Positions 8,065 to 18,116 of a stretch of DNA of 64,000 nucleotides are shown piece after piece. Each line of letters begins with the position of its first letter. The stretch's first letter is position 1. The stretch comes from JBCBSS01 sp039819065. GTDB lineage: Bacteria; Bacteroidota; Bacteroidia; Cytophagales; Cyclobacteriaceae. The stretch lies in NCBI GenBank assembly GCA_039819065.1, contig JBCBSS010000004.1, forward strand, positions 1 through 64,000, written 5' to 3'. Both the position numbers and the translations under genes were made by a program. The notes beneath the pieces are model-generated. The model was not told the origin of the DNA. It was given only the letters and a program-made list of their open reading frames with translations, and did not search any database.

Positions 8065-8316
8065 GTAACAAACCGGCTGAAGACCGGTAGATTTGAATCT
8101 GCCCAAAGGCGATTAAAGTTGATGAGCAGACGAAAATTTTGCTGTTTGAGTCCCGACCCTCAGTCGGGATGAGTTTCAAAATTTTCTAGATTTTTTGTCT
8201 ACTTTTTCATCAATGGAAAAAGTAGAAGCCACCCGGCTTGAGGGAAAAACACTAGAGTCTTCGCCTAAAGGCGAGGGATTTTCTCTCATTCCCAGATGGT
8301 GACATTAATTAGTTCT
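8065..8316. repeat. Hairpin-rich intergenic region between convergent genes
   Basis: Three inverted repeats in 250 bp: GAAAATTTTG (8132-8141) with CAAAATTTTC (8177-8186), enclosing a smaller TCCCGACC/GTCGGGA hairpin; the 10-bp perfect stem CTACTTTTTC (8199-8208) with GAAAAAGTAG (8216-8225); and TCGCC TAAA GGCGA (8261-8274). Some of these could terminate the convergent AsmA-like and DUF2461 genes, but the number of stems suggests a composite repeat. Confidence 0.55.
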
Positions 8317-8976
8317 CTAAGAAATAGCCACATTCAAGTATTCATTAAAAGGCTGGATTACCCGGAATGTAGATATGATCTCTTCCAATGCGCCAGGTTT
8401 CAGCATCTCTTTATCTTTCACTTTACGCCAAACGATATAACTTTTGAGCTTCAGCAGTTCAATATTCGGATGATCTACAGGGTAGCCTTTGGGAGCCCGT
8501 TTCAGCTTCTCACCTTCTATTTGCTTGAAATGCGACTTGAAAGTCTTCTCATCCAGAATCTTCTTGAGTTCCGCTGCATTGTAGTCTATCTCTTGCCTGA
8601 TTTTGGCTAAGTTGGGCGCTGGTGGCATATATATCCCTCCCGCGATCATTGTTTCATCGCCGGGTTGCAAATGAAAATAATAACCCGCATGCTCCGATTT
8701 ACGGCCACCTTCCGCAATGAAAGCGCCCATATTGATCTTGTAAGGGCTCTTATCCTTGCTAAAGCGAATATCTCGGTTGATTCTAAAAACACAATGCTTT
8801 GGTTCTACACCGAACAAACTCTCATCCACCTCCGCTATGCCGTTGATCACATCAGCAGTGACGGCATTAAATGCTTCTTTCACTTTTTTATAGCGAGGCT
8901 TGTTGGCTTCCATCCACTCGCGGTTATTATTCTCTCTTAGTTCAGCCAAAAAATCCAGAATCAGTTTGAAATCCAT
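8317..8976 (-). CDS. DUF2461 (TIGR02453) family protein
   Basis: 219 aa, full length for the family. Visible family motifs are FLAELRENNNREWMEANK at the N-terminus, VFRINRDIRFSKDKSPYK in the middle (~65-85) and the Gly-rich GGIYMPP. The biochemical function of the family is unknown. It starts 12 bp downstream of murF on the same strand and is probably co-transcribed with it; I would not infer a cell-wall role from that alone. Confidence 0.9.
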   Translation of the reverse strand: MDFKLILDFLAELRENNNREWMEANKPRYKKVKEAFNAVTADVINGIAEVDESLFGVEPKHCVFRINRDIRFSKDKSPYKINMGAFIAEGGRKSEHAGYYFHLQPGDETMIAGGIYMPPAPNLAKIRQEIDYNAAELKKILDEKTFKSHFKQIEGEKLKRAPKGYPVDHPNIELLKLKSYIVWRKVKDKEMLKPGALEEIISTFRVIQPFNEYLNVAIS

Positions 8977-8988
8977 AGGAGTAAGTTA

Positions 8989-10287
8989 TCAGTTTATAAC
9001 ATCAACAATAGTTTCTAAGCCGAGGCTTCTGGATGCTTTGATCAATACCAATGCATCTTTAAAGTCATACTTCGCCAACTCAGATGCCATAGCTTCTTTG
9101 GTCTCATAATATTTGGCTTGTAAGAATGCCTCAGCGGCCGGTGAAATAAGCTTGCCACAGAAAAACACCTCGTTAAAGCCCATTTCCTTCACTTTCAATC
9201 CCAGGTCCTTGTGTTCTTCATCGCTGTCATTTCCCAGCTCATTCATATCACCAAGAATTAAGATCTTTCTATCACCATCCATACCATTGATATTATCTAT
9301 GGCAGAATTCATAGAGCTAGGGTTGGCATTATATGCATCCAATACAATAGTCGTAGACCCTTTCTTAATGATCTGAGAACGATTATTACTAGGCACATAG
9401 GCAGATACAGCCTCAGCAGCTAGCTGGGGATCAATTTCGAAATACTTACCTATGCACAACGCCACGGCAATGTTTTCAAAATTGTACTTACCCAGCAAGC
9501 TTGTTTCGATCAAGCTCCCGCCTTCATTTTTGAGTTTTATGAATGGATTAGCGCTAATGAATTCACAATGATAAAAATCTCCTTCGCCCGGGTAGAATAA
9601 CGGCTTCTTAAACCGCTTCGCCATATTAGACAAAATATAGTCCTGAGAATTGATCCAGACCACACCGTCGGTTTGTATCAAATGATGATATAACTCACTC
9701 TTGGTGCGAATCACATTGTCAAACCCTCCAAAAGTCCCGACATGTGCCTTGCCGATATTCGTGATCAAGCCATGGGTAGGTTCAGCAATAGCGGTCAGTT
9801 CTGCAATATCCCCCGGTCTGTTGGCACCCATTTCAATCACAGCAATCTCAGTGGTCACATCCACCCTTAACAACGTCAAAGGCACCCCAATGTGATTGTT
9901 ATAGTTGCCGCTCGTCGCTACCGTTTTGAACTTCTTCTCCAGAACAGCGTGAATCAACTCCTTTGAGGTTGTTTTGCCATTCGAACCAGTGATACCTATA
10001 AAAGGAATATCGAACTGGTGCCTGTGATGATTGGCCATTTGCTGCAAAGCCTCCAGTGAATTCTCCACCAAAATAAATCGACCATCATCTTCAAAGTATT
10101 TTTCATCATCGACAACAGCCTTACTTGCGCCATTCTCCAGGGCAATCTTGGCAAATTCATTGGCATTGAATTGCGGCCCCTTGAGCGCGAAAAACAAGTT
10201 TCCTTCCTTGATATTTCTAGTATCGATGGATACACCGGTCGATTCAGTGAAGGCAGTATATAATACTTCTATTTTTTCCAATGGCAA
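8989..10287 (-). CDS. murF: UDP-N-acetylmuramoyl-tripeptide--D-alanyl-D-alanine ligase
   Basis: 432 aa. MurF adds D-Ala-D-Ala to UDP-MurNAc-tripeptide with ATP in the cytoplasm, the last cytosolic step of the peptidoglycan precursor pathway. The N-terminal substrate domain has STDTR-like VSIDTRNIKEGNLFFAL. The P-loop GITGSNGKTTSKE (~98-110) and the downstream EMGANRPGDI and NIGKAHVGTFG belong to the Mur ligase central domain. The C-terminal domain carries LDAYNANPSS and ILGDMNELG. It starts with TTG at 10287; no ATG fits better. It stands outside any mur/fts cluster, as is common for murF in this phylum, and is followed by the DUF2461 gene. Confidence 0.95.
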   Translation of the reverse strand: MPLEKIEVLYTAFTESTGVSIDTRNIKEGNLFFALKGPQFNANEFAKIALENGASKAVVDDEKYFEDDGRFILVENSLEALQQMANHHRHQFDIPFIGITGSNGKTTSKELIHAVLEKKFKTVATSGNYNNHIGVPLTLLRVDVTTEIAVIEMGANRPGDIAELTAIAEPTHGLITNIGKAHVGTFGGFDNVIRTKSELYHHLIQTDGVVWINSQDYILSNMAKRFKKPLFYPGEGDFYHCEFISANPFIKLKNEGGSLIETSLLGKYNFENIAVALCIGKYFEIDPQLAAEAVSAYVPSNNRSQIIKKGSTTIVLDAYNANPSSMNSAIDNINGMDGDRKILILGDMNELGNDSDEEHKDLGLKVKEMGFNEVFFCGKLISPAAEAFLQAKYYETKEAMASELAKYDFKDALVLIKASRSLGLETIVDVIN

Positions 10288-10780
10288 ATGAGGTAGAATG
10301 GATATTTATGACTCAAACATATATTTTTCTCACCAACAAGAATAGAAAAAAGTATCTTAAAAGCGCTTTAGAATAATTCAAATAGCACTGATCCAATACT
10401 TGCTCCATATATGATCAGTATGAACCTCTTGGAAGAGGAGTCTTCAAAATTTAATAGACACCAGCACCTCAAAACTTACTTCATAAAAAGCTCCTTTTAC
10501 ATATAAGAAATTACATATTAACAGCAAGAATTTTACATTCAAAATATTTTAAATTTCATTAGATAAAATCAATTATTGATTTATTGCGGTAGTTAAGTAA
10601 TAAATTAAAATACATTAGATATATCTCCTTGAAAAAGGCGGCCGAATCAAGGCGATTTTAATCGCAATTTTTAACAATTTTATCACACCTAATGACACAT
10701 TCAATCGGCTCCTTTTTATTACTTTCGTAAAGTTTTCTTACTTCTATTTACGTTAAAATACGGCTTTAACAAATCTACTT
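10288..10780. other. Divergent promoter region, no gene seen
   Basis: About 490 bp of AT-rich sequence between murF (minus) and the giant esterase gene (plus). On the minus strand TATGTTTG at 10314-10321 is a good -7 element for murF. On the plus strand TACTTTCG at 10720-10727 is a near match 54 bp before the esterase start. No ORF of note. Confidence 0.5.
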
Positions 10781-13700
10781 ATGTTCAGAAAAGGAGCGCT
10801 TCTGCTTTTGGTGTTTTTTATTTTTTCAACTAGTCAAGCCAGCCCAAAAGAAATTGTACAATCCGCGCCTGTATTGGCGTCCATCAGTGACTTAACCATT
10901 GGGGAAGGTAACAATGCCTCATTGACAGTTACCGCAACCGATCCGAATGGGGACAGCATCAACTACCAGATGGATAACCTTCCGGTCTTTGCTTCATTTC
11001 AAGACCTTGGTGATGGTAGTGCTGTGTTAAGTTTTAATCCTGACTTCACGAACGCAGGCACCTACCCCATCACTGTAAGAGCGATAGATAGCTTTGGTAA
11101 TGAAGACGCCCAAACTTTCATCCTCACAGTTGAAGACCGTGAACCACTCAGTGGCAGACAGATTCTGACTGATTTCCAGCATACGGTGAACAGCGGCGGC
11201 AGAATGGATTATTATATTTATTACCCACAAGATTATGATCAATTCCCCAATAACCGGGAAGTACTGATTGCACTTCACGGTAATGCTGAAAGAGGCGGAA
11301 ACCCTAACCGGCTCATAGGTGCGGATGGAGAAGGGTCGATTGTGAAAATGATCAATGAAGGTGCACACTTGCCCATCATGGTGGTATCGCCGCATGGTGT
11401 GCCAAACGTTGGTGGCGTGAACACACCTAACTGGGACATTGCGCAACTCAAGCAGTTAGTACAGCATTTGCTTGATGATTTCAATGTCAATCCTGATAAA
11501 ATATACATGACAGGATTCTCTGCCGGTGGTCAAGGGGTTTGGCAATACATCACTACCCACCCTTACGATATAGCAGCTACGGTAAACATTGCCGGTTTGT
11601 CTAACCTGACCAATCAAGTGTATAATATCAACCTGCAACAGGCTCCTTTCCCTTGCCTGATCAAAGACATCCCACACAGAGTATGGCATAGTAACAATGA
11701 CGGTGTTGTAGATAAATCTCAATCCGTCAATATGGTCAATGCCATCAACGTCTGCACTCCTGAACCTGACCCGCTTGCGGAACTTAACCTTATCCCAGGT
11801 TCTGAGCACGACCTTCGAGCTTTGGTTTATTCTGACATTAATAGTTCTGGCAATATTTATGATTGGTTCTTAGCCCAAGACAGATCGCTCAATGCACTGG
11901 ACATGAGGGCGCCGAGCTATATCAATAATACACCTCAAATACTGAATCAAACTTCAACCAGTTTTGATACAAGGGTCAATATAAACGAAGAAGGTGCTAT
12001 TTATATAGGGCTATATAGTGATGGTGCCAATCCTAGCTCAGATGATGTTGCCGCCGGCATTGGAGCTATCGCGAGTTTTTCGCATGTAGGTACTAATCAA
12101 ACATTCTCTTTTTCCGGTCTCCAACCTTCCACCAATTATGACCTGTTCGTAGTAGCCGAAGATGACGAACCAACGCCTAATCGTCAGTCCACACCAACAC
12201 TGGTCTCTGTGACTACCTTAGATCAAGATACTAATGAGCCAATATTCATCACTGCGCCTTTCGCCAAGAAAATAAATGGTGGCAGTTTCGATATAGAATT
12301 CCAAATCAACGAACCGGGCACCATTTACTGGGCACTCTATGTAGCTGGTGATACCCCGGCCGGAACTATCGAATTGACTGATGGCACAGGTGGTATTAGC
12401 AATGGCAACCTCACAACCAATGGCAGTCTAGAAACATTGGTGGTAGATGGTTTGGTAACGGGTACCGACTACGACCTCTATGTTATCGCCGCCGATGACG
12501 AAATGCCCAATGCGAATTTGCAGACCAGCGCTTCAGTGGTAAGCGTACAAACGCTGGATACTTCCCTTGGCAATATTCCGGAGTCAGTAGTACAGATGAA
12601 CTTCATCCGACCAAACAATTCTACCAACCTGACTGACTGGAATGATATACAAATCGGTTCTCTACCGAAAGGGACTACCACATTCAACGGCCTCAGCAAT
12701 ACAGAAGGGGGGCAATCGCTCATGACTCTCAAGGTGCAGCATAGAATTAACGGGTCTAACTTTAGTGGTACTGCTGATAATAGCAATAGGCTGAGAAATG
12801 GTGTTTACCCGGATAGGGTATTAAGGTATGCGACTTACACCGCTAGTTTAGCGCGCATGAGCCTGTCCAACCTAAACCCTGAAAAGAGATATTCTATTAC
12901 CATTCATGGTGGTAGGGCTGCTTCAGGTTCTAGAATAGGCAGGTATACCATAGGTGGCACCACGCAAGAATTAGAATGCGTCGACAATACTGATAATGTA
13001 TTGGTTTGGGAATTACTTACACCCAACTCGGCCAATGAAATCCCTATAAGATTCGAGAAGTTCTCTTCATCATGGGCCTATGTAAACGGTATGGTGGTAG
13101 AAGAATTTACCTTCTCAAACGCAGATAGCATTGCACCTTCAGCACCGTCAGGTTTTGCGGGTAACGTTGTGAATGGCGAAACTACAGTCGATTTAAGCTG
13201 GAATGACAATAGTGAGAGTGACATATTCGGTTATAACCTTTATAGAAGTACGGTAGATGGTTTCGCTCCGGGAGGCTCAAATCTGTTGGCTGCGGGTATA
13301 ACCTCGAACAGTTTCCAGAATATAGACCTTGTTGATGGAGAAACTTACTATTACTTGTTGACTGCCATTGATAGCTCTGGTAATGAATCACCAAGTGCTA
13401 CTCAACTATCTTTTTTAATTCAATCCGACGTAGATGCTCCCGATGCACCAACAGGACTTATAGCTTCGGCTTTGAGCAGTTCAGAAATAGCGCTGGACTG
13501 GGATGATAGTGCTGCTCCTGACTTTGCCAGCTATAGTGTTTATCGAAGCGACTCATCGATATTCGCGCCGAATGCTTCTTACTTGATTGCGAGTGGGTTA
13601 ACCAATAGTGCTTACAGTGACCCAGGATTAACGGCGTCAACCACTTACTATTACACGGTCACAGCATCAGATCTCAGCGGTAATGAATCTTCCCTTTCAA

Positions 13701-16081
13701 CGGAGGTTTCAGCGCAAACCGATGCCGATACTATTCCGCCAGCCGCTCCTCAAGGCGTCAGCGCTAGCTTGACTAATCCTTCTACTGCATTGGTAGATTG
13801 GGATGATAATACTGAATCAGATTTTGCTTCGTATAACTTATACAGAAGTACTTCCGCCGGTTTTGTTCCTTCGCCTGCTACACTAGTTGCCGCTAACTTG
13901 ACTATTAGCGCTCTTACCAACACAGGACTATCATCAGAAACTACATTCTACTATGTAATTACTGCGGTAGATATCTATGACAACGAATCTGCTCTTTCCA
14001 TTGAGGCCGCTATTACCACACCAGATATTACGCCACCGGCAAGCCCGGCAGGGTTAATAGCCACGGCCAACGGCAGCAATCAGATCGACCTTGACTGGCA
14101 GGACAACACGGAATCTGACTTTTCTACCTATGAGATACACAGAAGCGAGTCTGGTGGGTTCACCCCTTCTACTGCTACGCTGTTAGCAGCAGGGCTCACT
14201 TCAAGTGATTATACAGATTTAGGCCTGGTGCCTTCAACCACCTATTTTTATCTGGTCATTGCATACGATAGCATTGGCAATACGTCTGACCCATCATCAA
14301 TCGCTTCGGCACAAACTGAAGCTGACATGACCCCACCAGCAAGTCCATCGGGCTTAGTGGGAACAGCGCAGAGCAGCAGTGCCATTGCCTTGGATTGGGA
14401 CGACAACACCGAAGAGGATTTAACCAGTTATAATGTTTACAGGAGTCTTTCTCCGAATGTACAATTAGACACATCTTCAATGGTGGGATTCAATTTGAAT
14501 GCTAGCCAGTTCACGGATAATGGATTAATGCCATCAACGACCTACTATTATGTAGTCACTGCCGAAGACTTGGCCGGTAATGAATCTACACCTTCAACCG
14601 AAATTTCCGTACTGACAGATGCTGACATTGTTCCTCCAGCGGCTCCTACCGGACTACAGGTGACGAATGTAGAGGTAGGTGCGATCACCTTGGATTGGAA
14701 CGATAATGGCGAATCCGATTTCGCTAGCTATAATATTTACAGAGGTACTTCTAGCGGTTTCGCAGCAAACACTACTTCATTGTTAGATAGCGGTTTGACT
14801 AGCAGTACTTATATAGATAATGCTGTCAGTACTGAGAGCACTTACTTCTATGTTGTTCAGGCGGTCGATCAATTCGACAACGTATCATCAGCATCCAATG
14901 AGGTGAGCGCAACCACACCGGACATCACCCCTCCTGCTGCACCAACCGGACTCATAGCCGACGCTGCAGTCGATACTGAGGTCCAATTAGGTTGGGACGA
15001 CAATGCCGAAGCCGACTTCACCAGTTATAATTTGTATCGCGGATCGCTAAGCGGATTTCCAACCGATGCCACTTCCCTGATTGCTTCTGGATTAACTTCG
15101 AGCAACTTTGTAGACAATACCGTATCTGCCAATAACACTTACTTCTATAAGGTAACAGCACTTGATGATACAGGTAACGAATCTTCATCTTCTGCAGAAG
15201 CTTCAGTAACTACCCCAGAGAGTCTGGGGCCTGTTTTGGTCGAAACATTGCAACTGAACTTCGTCAATTCTAACTCAGCACCTACCGTGAGTGGTTGGCA
15301 CAACATTAACTTGAAGGGTTTACCTAAAGGTGAAATATCATTCAATGGTATTCAAAATGCTGATGGTGCGAATTCTAGTATTGTCTTCAAAGCTAGAAAC
15401 AGAATCAACGGTTCTACCATCAGCAATGTAGCAGATAATGGATCTGGATTAAACGGTGGTATATTCCCCAACCCAGTGGCAAGATTCTCAGCCTTCACTT
15501 CTGGTTTGGCCAAAGTGATTCTATCCAATCTGGATGGTAATAGAGCCTATACCCTGACCATGTATGGTGCACGAGCCGCTTCTGGTTCCAGGGTAACTGA
15601 ATACTTGATTGAAAGCTCCGGATTGATTTCCCAGACGTTAGAATCTATTGATAACACCTCAAATACAGTGGTTTTCGAAAACCTTGTCCCCGATAGTAAT
15701 AATGAAATCATCATCTTATTCAGAGGTGTGGGTACATGGGGTTATCTGAATGCACTTTTGGTGGATGTATATGACCATGGTGGTAATACTGTCAATAACA
15801 ACAATACCAGAAATGTTGCTTTTGACTTGCCTTACGAAAACGCCAGTTCCGATGCTTTTGAAGTATACCCTAATCCTTCAAGTGGTAGAATATCATTGGT
15901 GATGGAAAACGAAAGCCCGGCCAGATTCGAAATCTTAAACCTCCAGGGTGGCGTCGTTCACCAGGGAGAAATGGATGGTAGCGAACAGGAAATAGACCTT
16001 ACCGGTGTCAATCAAGGTATTTATATGGTGAAGGTGACGGAAGGCGAGCAAGTCTATATGAAACGCCTGTTTATAAAATAA
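10781..16081 (+). CDS. Giant secreted esterase with FN3 repeats and T9SS tail
   Basis: 1766 aa. Signal peptide 1-~21; cadherin/Ig-like domain ~25-125; alpha/beta-hydrolase of the PHB-depolymerase/feruloyl-esterase type ~130-365, with the oxyanion region LIALHGN, nucleophile motif GFSAGG, a likely Asp in SNNDGVVD and His in GSEHDL. Two related beta domains ending in YDL(F/Y)V follow (~385-595). Then a ~175-aa domain with GGRAASGSR (~600-775), seven FN3 repeats (~780-1480; each begins with a PP.AP.GL-like motif and has WDDN and YNLYRS), and a second copy of the GARAASGSR domain (~1485-1667). The T9SS type A sorting domain is ~1690-1766. Probably a cell-surface enzyme that de-esterifies a polymer; the substrate is not determinable here. 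Confidence 0.85.
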   Translation: MFRKGALLLLVFFIFSTSQASPKEIVQSAPVLASISDLTIGEGNNASLTVTATDPNGDSINYQMDNLPVFASFQDLGDGSAVLSFNPDFTNAGTYPITVRAIDSFGNEDAQTFILTVEDREPLSGRQILTDFQHTVNSGGRMDYYIYYPQDYDQFPNNREVLIALHGNAERGGNPNRLIGADGEGSIVKMINEGAHLPIMVVSPHGVPNVGGVNTPNWDIAQLKQLVQHLLDDFNVNPDKIYMTGFSAGGQGVWQYITTHPYDIAATVNIAGLSNLTNQVYNINLQQAPFPCLIKDIPHRVWHSNNDGVVDKSQSVNMVNAINVCTPEPDPLAELNLIPGSEHDLRALVYSDINSSGNIYDWFLAQDRSLNALDMRAPSYINNTPQILNQTSTSFDTRVNINEEGAIYIGLYSDGANPSSDDVAAGIGAIASFSHVGTNQTFSFSGLQPSTNYDLFVVAEDDEPTPNRQSTPTLVSVTTLDQDTNEPIFITAPFAKKINGGSFDIEFQINEPGTIYWALYVAGDTPAGTIELTDGTGGISNGNLTTNGSLETLVVDGLVTGTDYDLYVIAADDEMPNANLQTSASVVSVQTLDTSLGNIPESVVQMNFIRPNNSTNLTDWNDIQIGSLPKGTTTFNGLSNTEGGQSLMTLKVQHRINGSNFSGTADNSNRLRNGVYPDRVLRYATYTASLARMSLSNLNPEKRYSITIHGGRAASGSRIGRYTIGGTTQELECVDNTDNVLVWELLTPNSANEIPIRFEKFSSSWAYVNGMVVEEFTFSNADSIAPSAPSGFAGNVVNGETTVDLSWNDNSESDIFGYNLYRSTVDGFAPGGSNLLAAGITSNSFQNIDLVDGETYYYLLTAIDSSGNESPSATQLSFLIQSDVDAPDAPTGLIASALSSSEIALDWDDSAAPDFASYSVYRSDSSIFAPNASYLIASGLTNSAYSDPGLTASTTYYYTVTASDLSGNESSLSTEVSAQTDADTIPPAAPQGVSASLTNPSTALVDWDDNTESDFASYNLYRSTSAGFVPSPATLVAANLTISALTNTGLSSETTFYYVITAVDIYDNESALSIEAAITTPDITPPASPAGLIATANGSNQIDLDWQDNTESDFSTYEIHRSESGGFTPSTATLLAAGLTSSDYTDLGLVPSTTYFYLVIAYDSIGNTSDPSSIASAQTEADMTPPASPSGLVGTAQSSSAIALDWDDNTEEDLTSYNVYRSLSPNVQLDTSSMVGFNLNASQFTDNGLMPSTTYYYVVTAEDLAGNESTPSTEISVLTDADIVPPAAPTGLQVTNVEVGAITLDWNDNGESDFASYNIYRGTSSGFAANTTSLLDSGLTSSTYIDNAVSTESTYFYVVQAVDQFDNVSSASNEVSATTPDITPPAAPTGLIADAAVDTEVQLGWDDNAEADFTSYNLYRGSLSGFPTDATSLIASGLTSSNFVDNTVSANNTYFYKVTALDDTGNESSSSAEASVTTPESLGPVLVETLQLNFVNSNSAPTVSGWHNINLKGLPKGEISFNGIQNADGANSSIVFKARNRINGSTISNVADNGSGLNGGIFPNPVARFSAFTSGLAKVILSNLDGNRAYTLTMYGARAASGSRVTEYLIESSGLISQTLESIDNTSNTVVFENLVPDSNNEIIILFRGVGTWGYLNALLVDVYDHGGNTVNNNNTRNVAFDLPYENASSDAFEVYPNPSSGRISLVMENESPARFEILNLQGGVVHQGEMDGSEQEIDLTGVNQGIYMVKVTEGEQVYMKRLFIK

Positions 16082-16166
16082 TGTACTAAAGTTCTGTAAA
16101 GGCTATTTTGAGAGATCGGGATTAAGTTGCATATTGAAGTCATTCAAATGACCTAAAGAACCCGCT

Positions 16167-16460
16167 ATGATTGAACTGATTATCATTATATCCCTCTCCG
16201 TAAGCATCTCTAAAAAAGCAAAAGAAAAAGGACTATCTGCCGCAAAGTACATACTCATATTTATTGCACTTTGGTTAGGTCTTCAATTCCTAGGTGCATT
16301 TATTGGTGTAATGATTTTCCCGGATAATATCTTCGGCGCATATATATTAGGCTTAATTGGAGGTATTCTAGGTGCGATTATAGGTTATCAAATCGCCAAC
16401 AATGCCAGCCCTGCCTCCAAACCAATCTCCAATGATGACGTCATAGATTCGGAACTGTGA
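16167..16460 (+). CDS. Small membrane protein
   Basis: 97 aa with an N-terminal hydrophobic segment, a basic stretch (KKAKEKGLSAAK), and two strongly hydrophobic helices at ~28-50 and ~56-78, the second glycine-rich (ILGLIGGILGAIIGY). The C-terminus is short, polar and acidic. The family is not recognised. It lies 85 bp downstream of the giant esterase gene on the same strand and could be co-transcribed. Confidence 0.6.
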   Translation: MIELIIIISLSVSISKKAKEKGLSAAKYILIFIALWLGLQFLGAFIGVMIFPDNIFGAYILGLIGGILGAIIGYQIANNASPASKPISNDDVIDSEL

Positions 16461-16824
16461 TATCAGTTCCTTTATGTTCCGCACCATTCTAAACCTGCTG
16501 AGTTAAAGCCTATTGGGTAGACCTTTAGGAGCACACCATTATGCCCAAATACATATAAACCTCATTTCCTTCATCGACAGAAACTTCCCACTCGCAGACA
16601 GATTTTCTTGACTAAAAGAATAAAAACCTTACATAGGAAATAAGGAAGTATCTTCATACAACCATTAATTGAATAGCAGTCATTTTTGATTTAACATTCT
16701 TTAGATGAAAGATCGAAAGCTGCATCAAAAACATAACATAAGCCTAGTGAGATGTATCGACAACTACCTTAAGTGAAATAAGAAAATCGAAGAAAGGTAG
16801 GATATAGCTCTTTAAACTGAAACT
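16461..16824. other. Intergenic, no gene seen
   Basis: About 360 bp. No ORF, tRNA or strong hairpin was recognised. It must contain the promoter of the T9SS protein gene at 16825. Confidence 0.45.
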
Positions 16825-18054
16825 ATGAACAAAAAACACACATGTCTAAAAGGGGGTAAAATTGTTTGGTTAACTTTAGTATTATTCATCTTTGCTTACC
16901 CTTTCGGGTATGCTCAAACCACATCAAACACGGTCAATCCTGACTGGACTGATAATTCAGATTGGACTGGCTCGGCCCCATTCGACGGCAGCGAAACTAC
17001 AGAGGATGCTATACTGGCTCACAACAGTAACATTTCGTTTGACTTGGTCATCTTCGATCAAATTACCGTCAATGCCGGTGTTACATTAAGTACGGACAAA
17101 AAAATCACTATCGACAATGGCGGTACATTGATAATCAATGGTCTTGTAGTACTGACCGATGAAGTATTTACTATTAAAGATGGGGGGTCACTAATCGTGA
17201 ATGGAGAATTGAGGGGCACTGATTCTAGTAAAGAGTTCAAACTGGAAAAAGGCAATCTGTACGTAAGCTCTGTGGGAAAAATCAACTGGGCTGGTTTTTG
17301 GAATAGCAACGACAATCCAGCTACGGCTACCATTGATGGCCTTGTTAACGTTGGAGGAGATTTAAATAATAAAATCACGATTGACGGGGACGGCGCTATT
17401 GATATAGGTGGCATATTAAACAACGATGGCGGCTCCATTTTTGGCTGTACCGATCCTGGTAACGCCTGCTGTACAGGAAGTGGATGTAGCCTATTACCGA
17501 TTGAATTATTATCGTTTACTGCACAAAGCGATGGGAATGTCATCAGCTTAGAATGGCTGACAGGCGCAGAAGTAAATAATGACTTCTTTACTATTGAAAG
17601 ATCAACAGATGCCATCAACTACGAATTAGTCACTACCTTATCAGGTTCAGGAACGACCAACACATTAACTACTTATACTTTTACTGATGTTAATGCTTAC
17701 TCAGGAAGATCTTACTACAGATTGAGTCAAACCGACTTCGATGGTACCAAAGAAACGTTTCCACCCATAGTGGTAAATATGAATAACGCTCCATCTAAGG
17801 ACTTTTCTATCTATCCAAACCCAGCCAGTGGACAAGATGTGCTTAACATCCGGCTTTCATCAAACGATGAGTTCTACAACCAGCCTGTTACCTTAGTTAT
17901 CAGGGATTTGGTTGGTCAAGAATTTGTCAATGTACAATCCAATAACGACCGGAATATCATTACACAACAAATCAATGATCTCAATACCGGTATTTACCTT
18001 GTATCATTAGAAATTGCAGGAAATAGTTTTATGAAAAAATTGGTGATTGAATAA
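16825..18054 (+). CDS. Secreted T9SS-sorted beta-helix-like protein
   Basis: 409 aa. Signal peptide 1-~31 (KIVWLTLVLFIFAYPFGYAQ). Residues ~35-215 consist of short repeated strands rich in Asn, Gly, Asp and Ile (ITIDNGGTLIINGLV, FTIKDGGSLIVNGEL), which suggests a right-handed beta-helix. A Cys-containing segment follows (CTDPGNACCTGSGC). Residues ~225-325 share the NDFFTIERSTD...YYRLSQTDFDG module with the protein at 3236. The C-terminal ~80 residues (YPNPASG... IYLVSLE) are a T9SS type A sorting domain. Probably surface-exposed adhesin- or filament-like; function unknown. Confidence 0.8.
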   Translation: MNKKHTCLKGGKIVWLTLVLFIFAYPFGYAQTTSNTVNPDWTDNSDWTGSAPFDGSETTEDAILAHNSNISFDLVIFDQITVNAGVTLSTDKKITIDNGGTLIINGLVVLTDEVFTIKDGGSLIVNGELRGTDSSKEFKLEKGNLYVSSVGKINWAGFWNSNDNPATATIDGLVNVGGDLNNKITIDGDGAIDIGGILNNDGGSIFGCTDPGNACCTGSGCSLLPIELLSFTAQSDGNVISLEWLTGAEVNNDFFTIERSTDAINYELVTTLSGSGTTNTLTTYTFTDVNAYSGRSYYRLSQTDFDGTKETFPPIVVNMNNAPSKDFSIYPNPASGQDVLNIRLSSNDEFYNQPVTLVIRDLVGQEFVNVQSNNDRNIITQQINDLNTGIYLVSLEIAGNSFMKKLVIE

Positions 18055-18099
18055 TCACCATAAACCACTTCCCCACTATTCTTCATAGACTGAATAATT

Positions 18100-18107
18100 T
18101 ATATTTG
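18100..18107 (+). promoter_or_regulatory. Candidate -7 promoter element of the PdeM-like gene
   Basis: TATATTTG is an exact TAnnTTTG match ending only 9 bp before the ATG at 18117. This would give a very short leader. No clear TTG lies ~19 bp upstream, so the call is tentative. Confidence 0.4.
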
Positions 18108-18116
18108 GCAGCATGA

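Noticed and set aside
11027..11809. Minus-strand ORFs of 117-139 aa within the esterase domain
   Set aside because: They overlap the catalytic region of a well-supported gene and have no family features.
17058..17618. 186-aa minus-strand ORF inside the T9SS protein gene at 16825
   Set aside because: It is antisense to a gene with a signal peptide and sorting domain, lacks recognisable domains, and arises from the low stop frequency opposite repetitive Asn/Gly/Ile codons.
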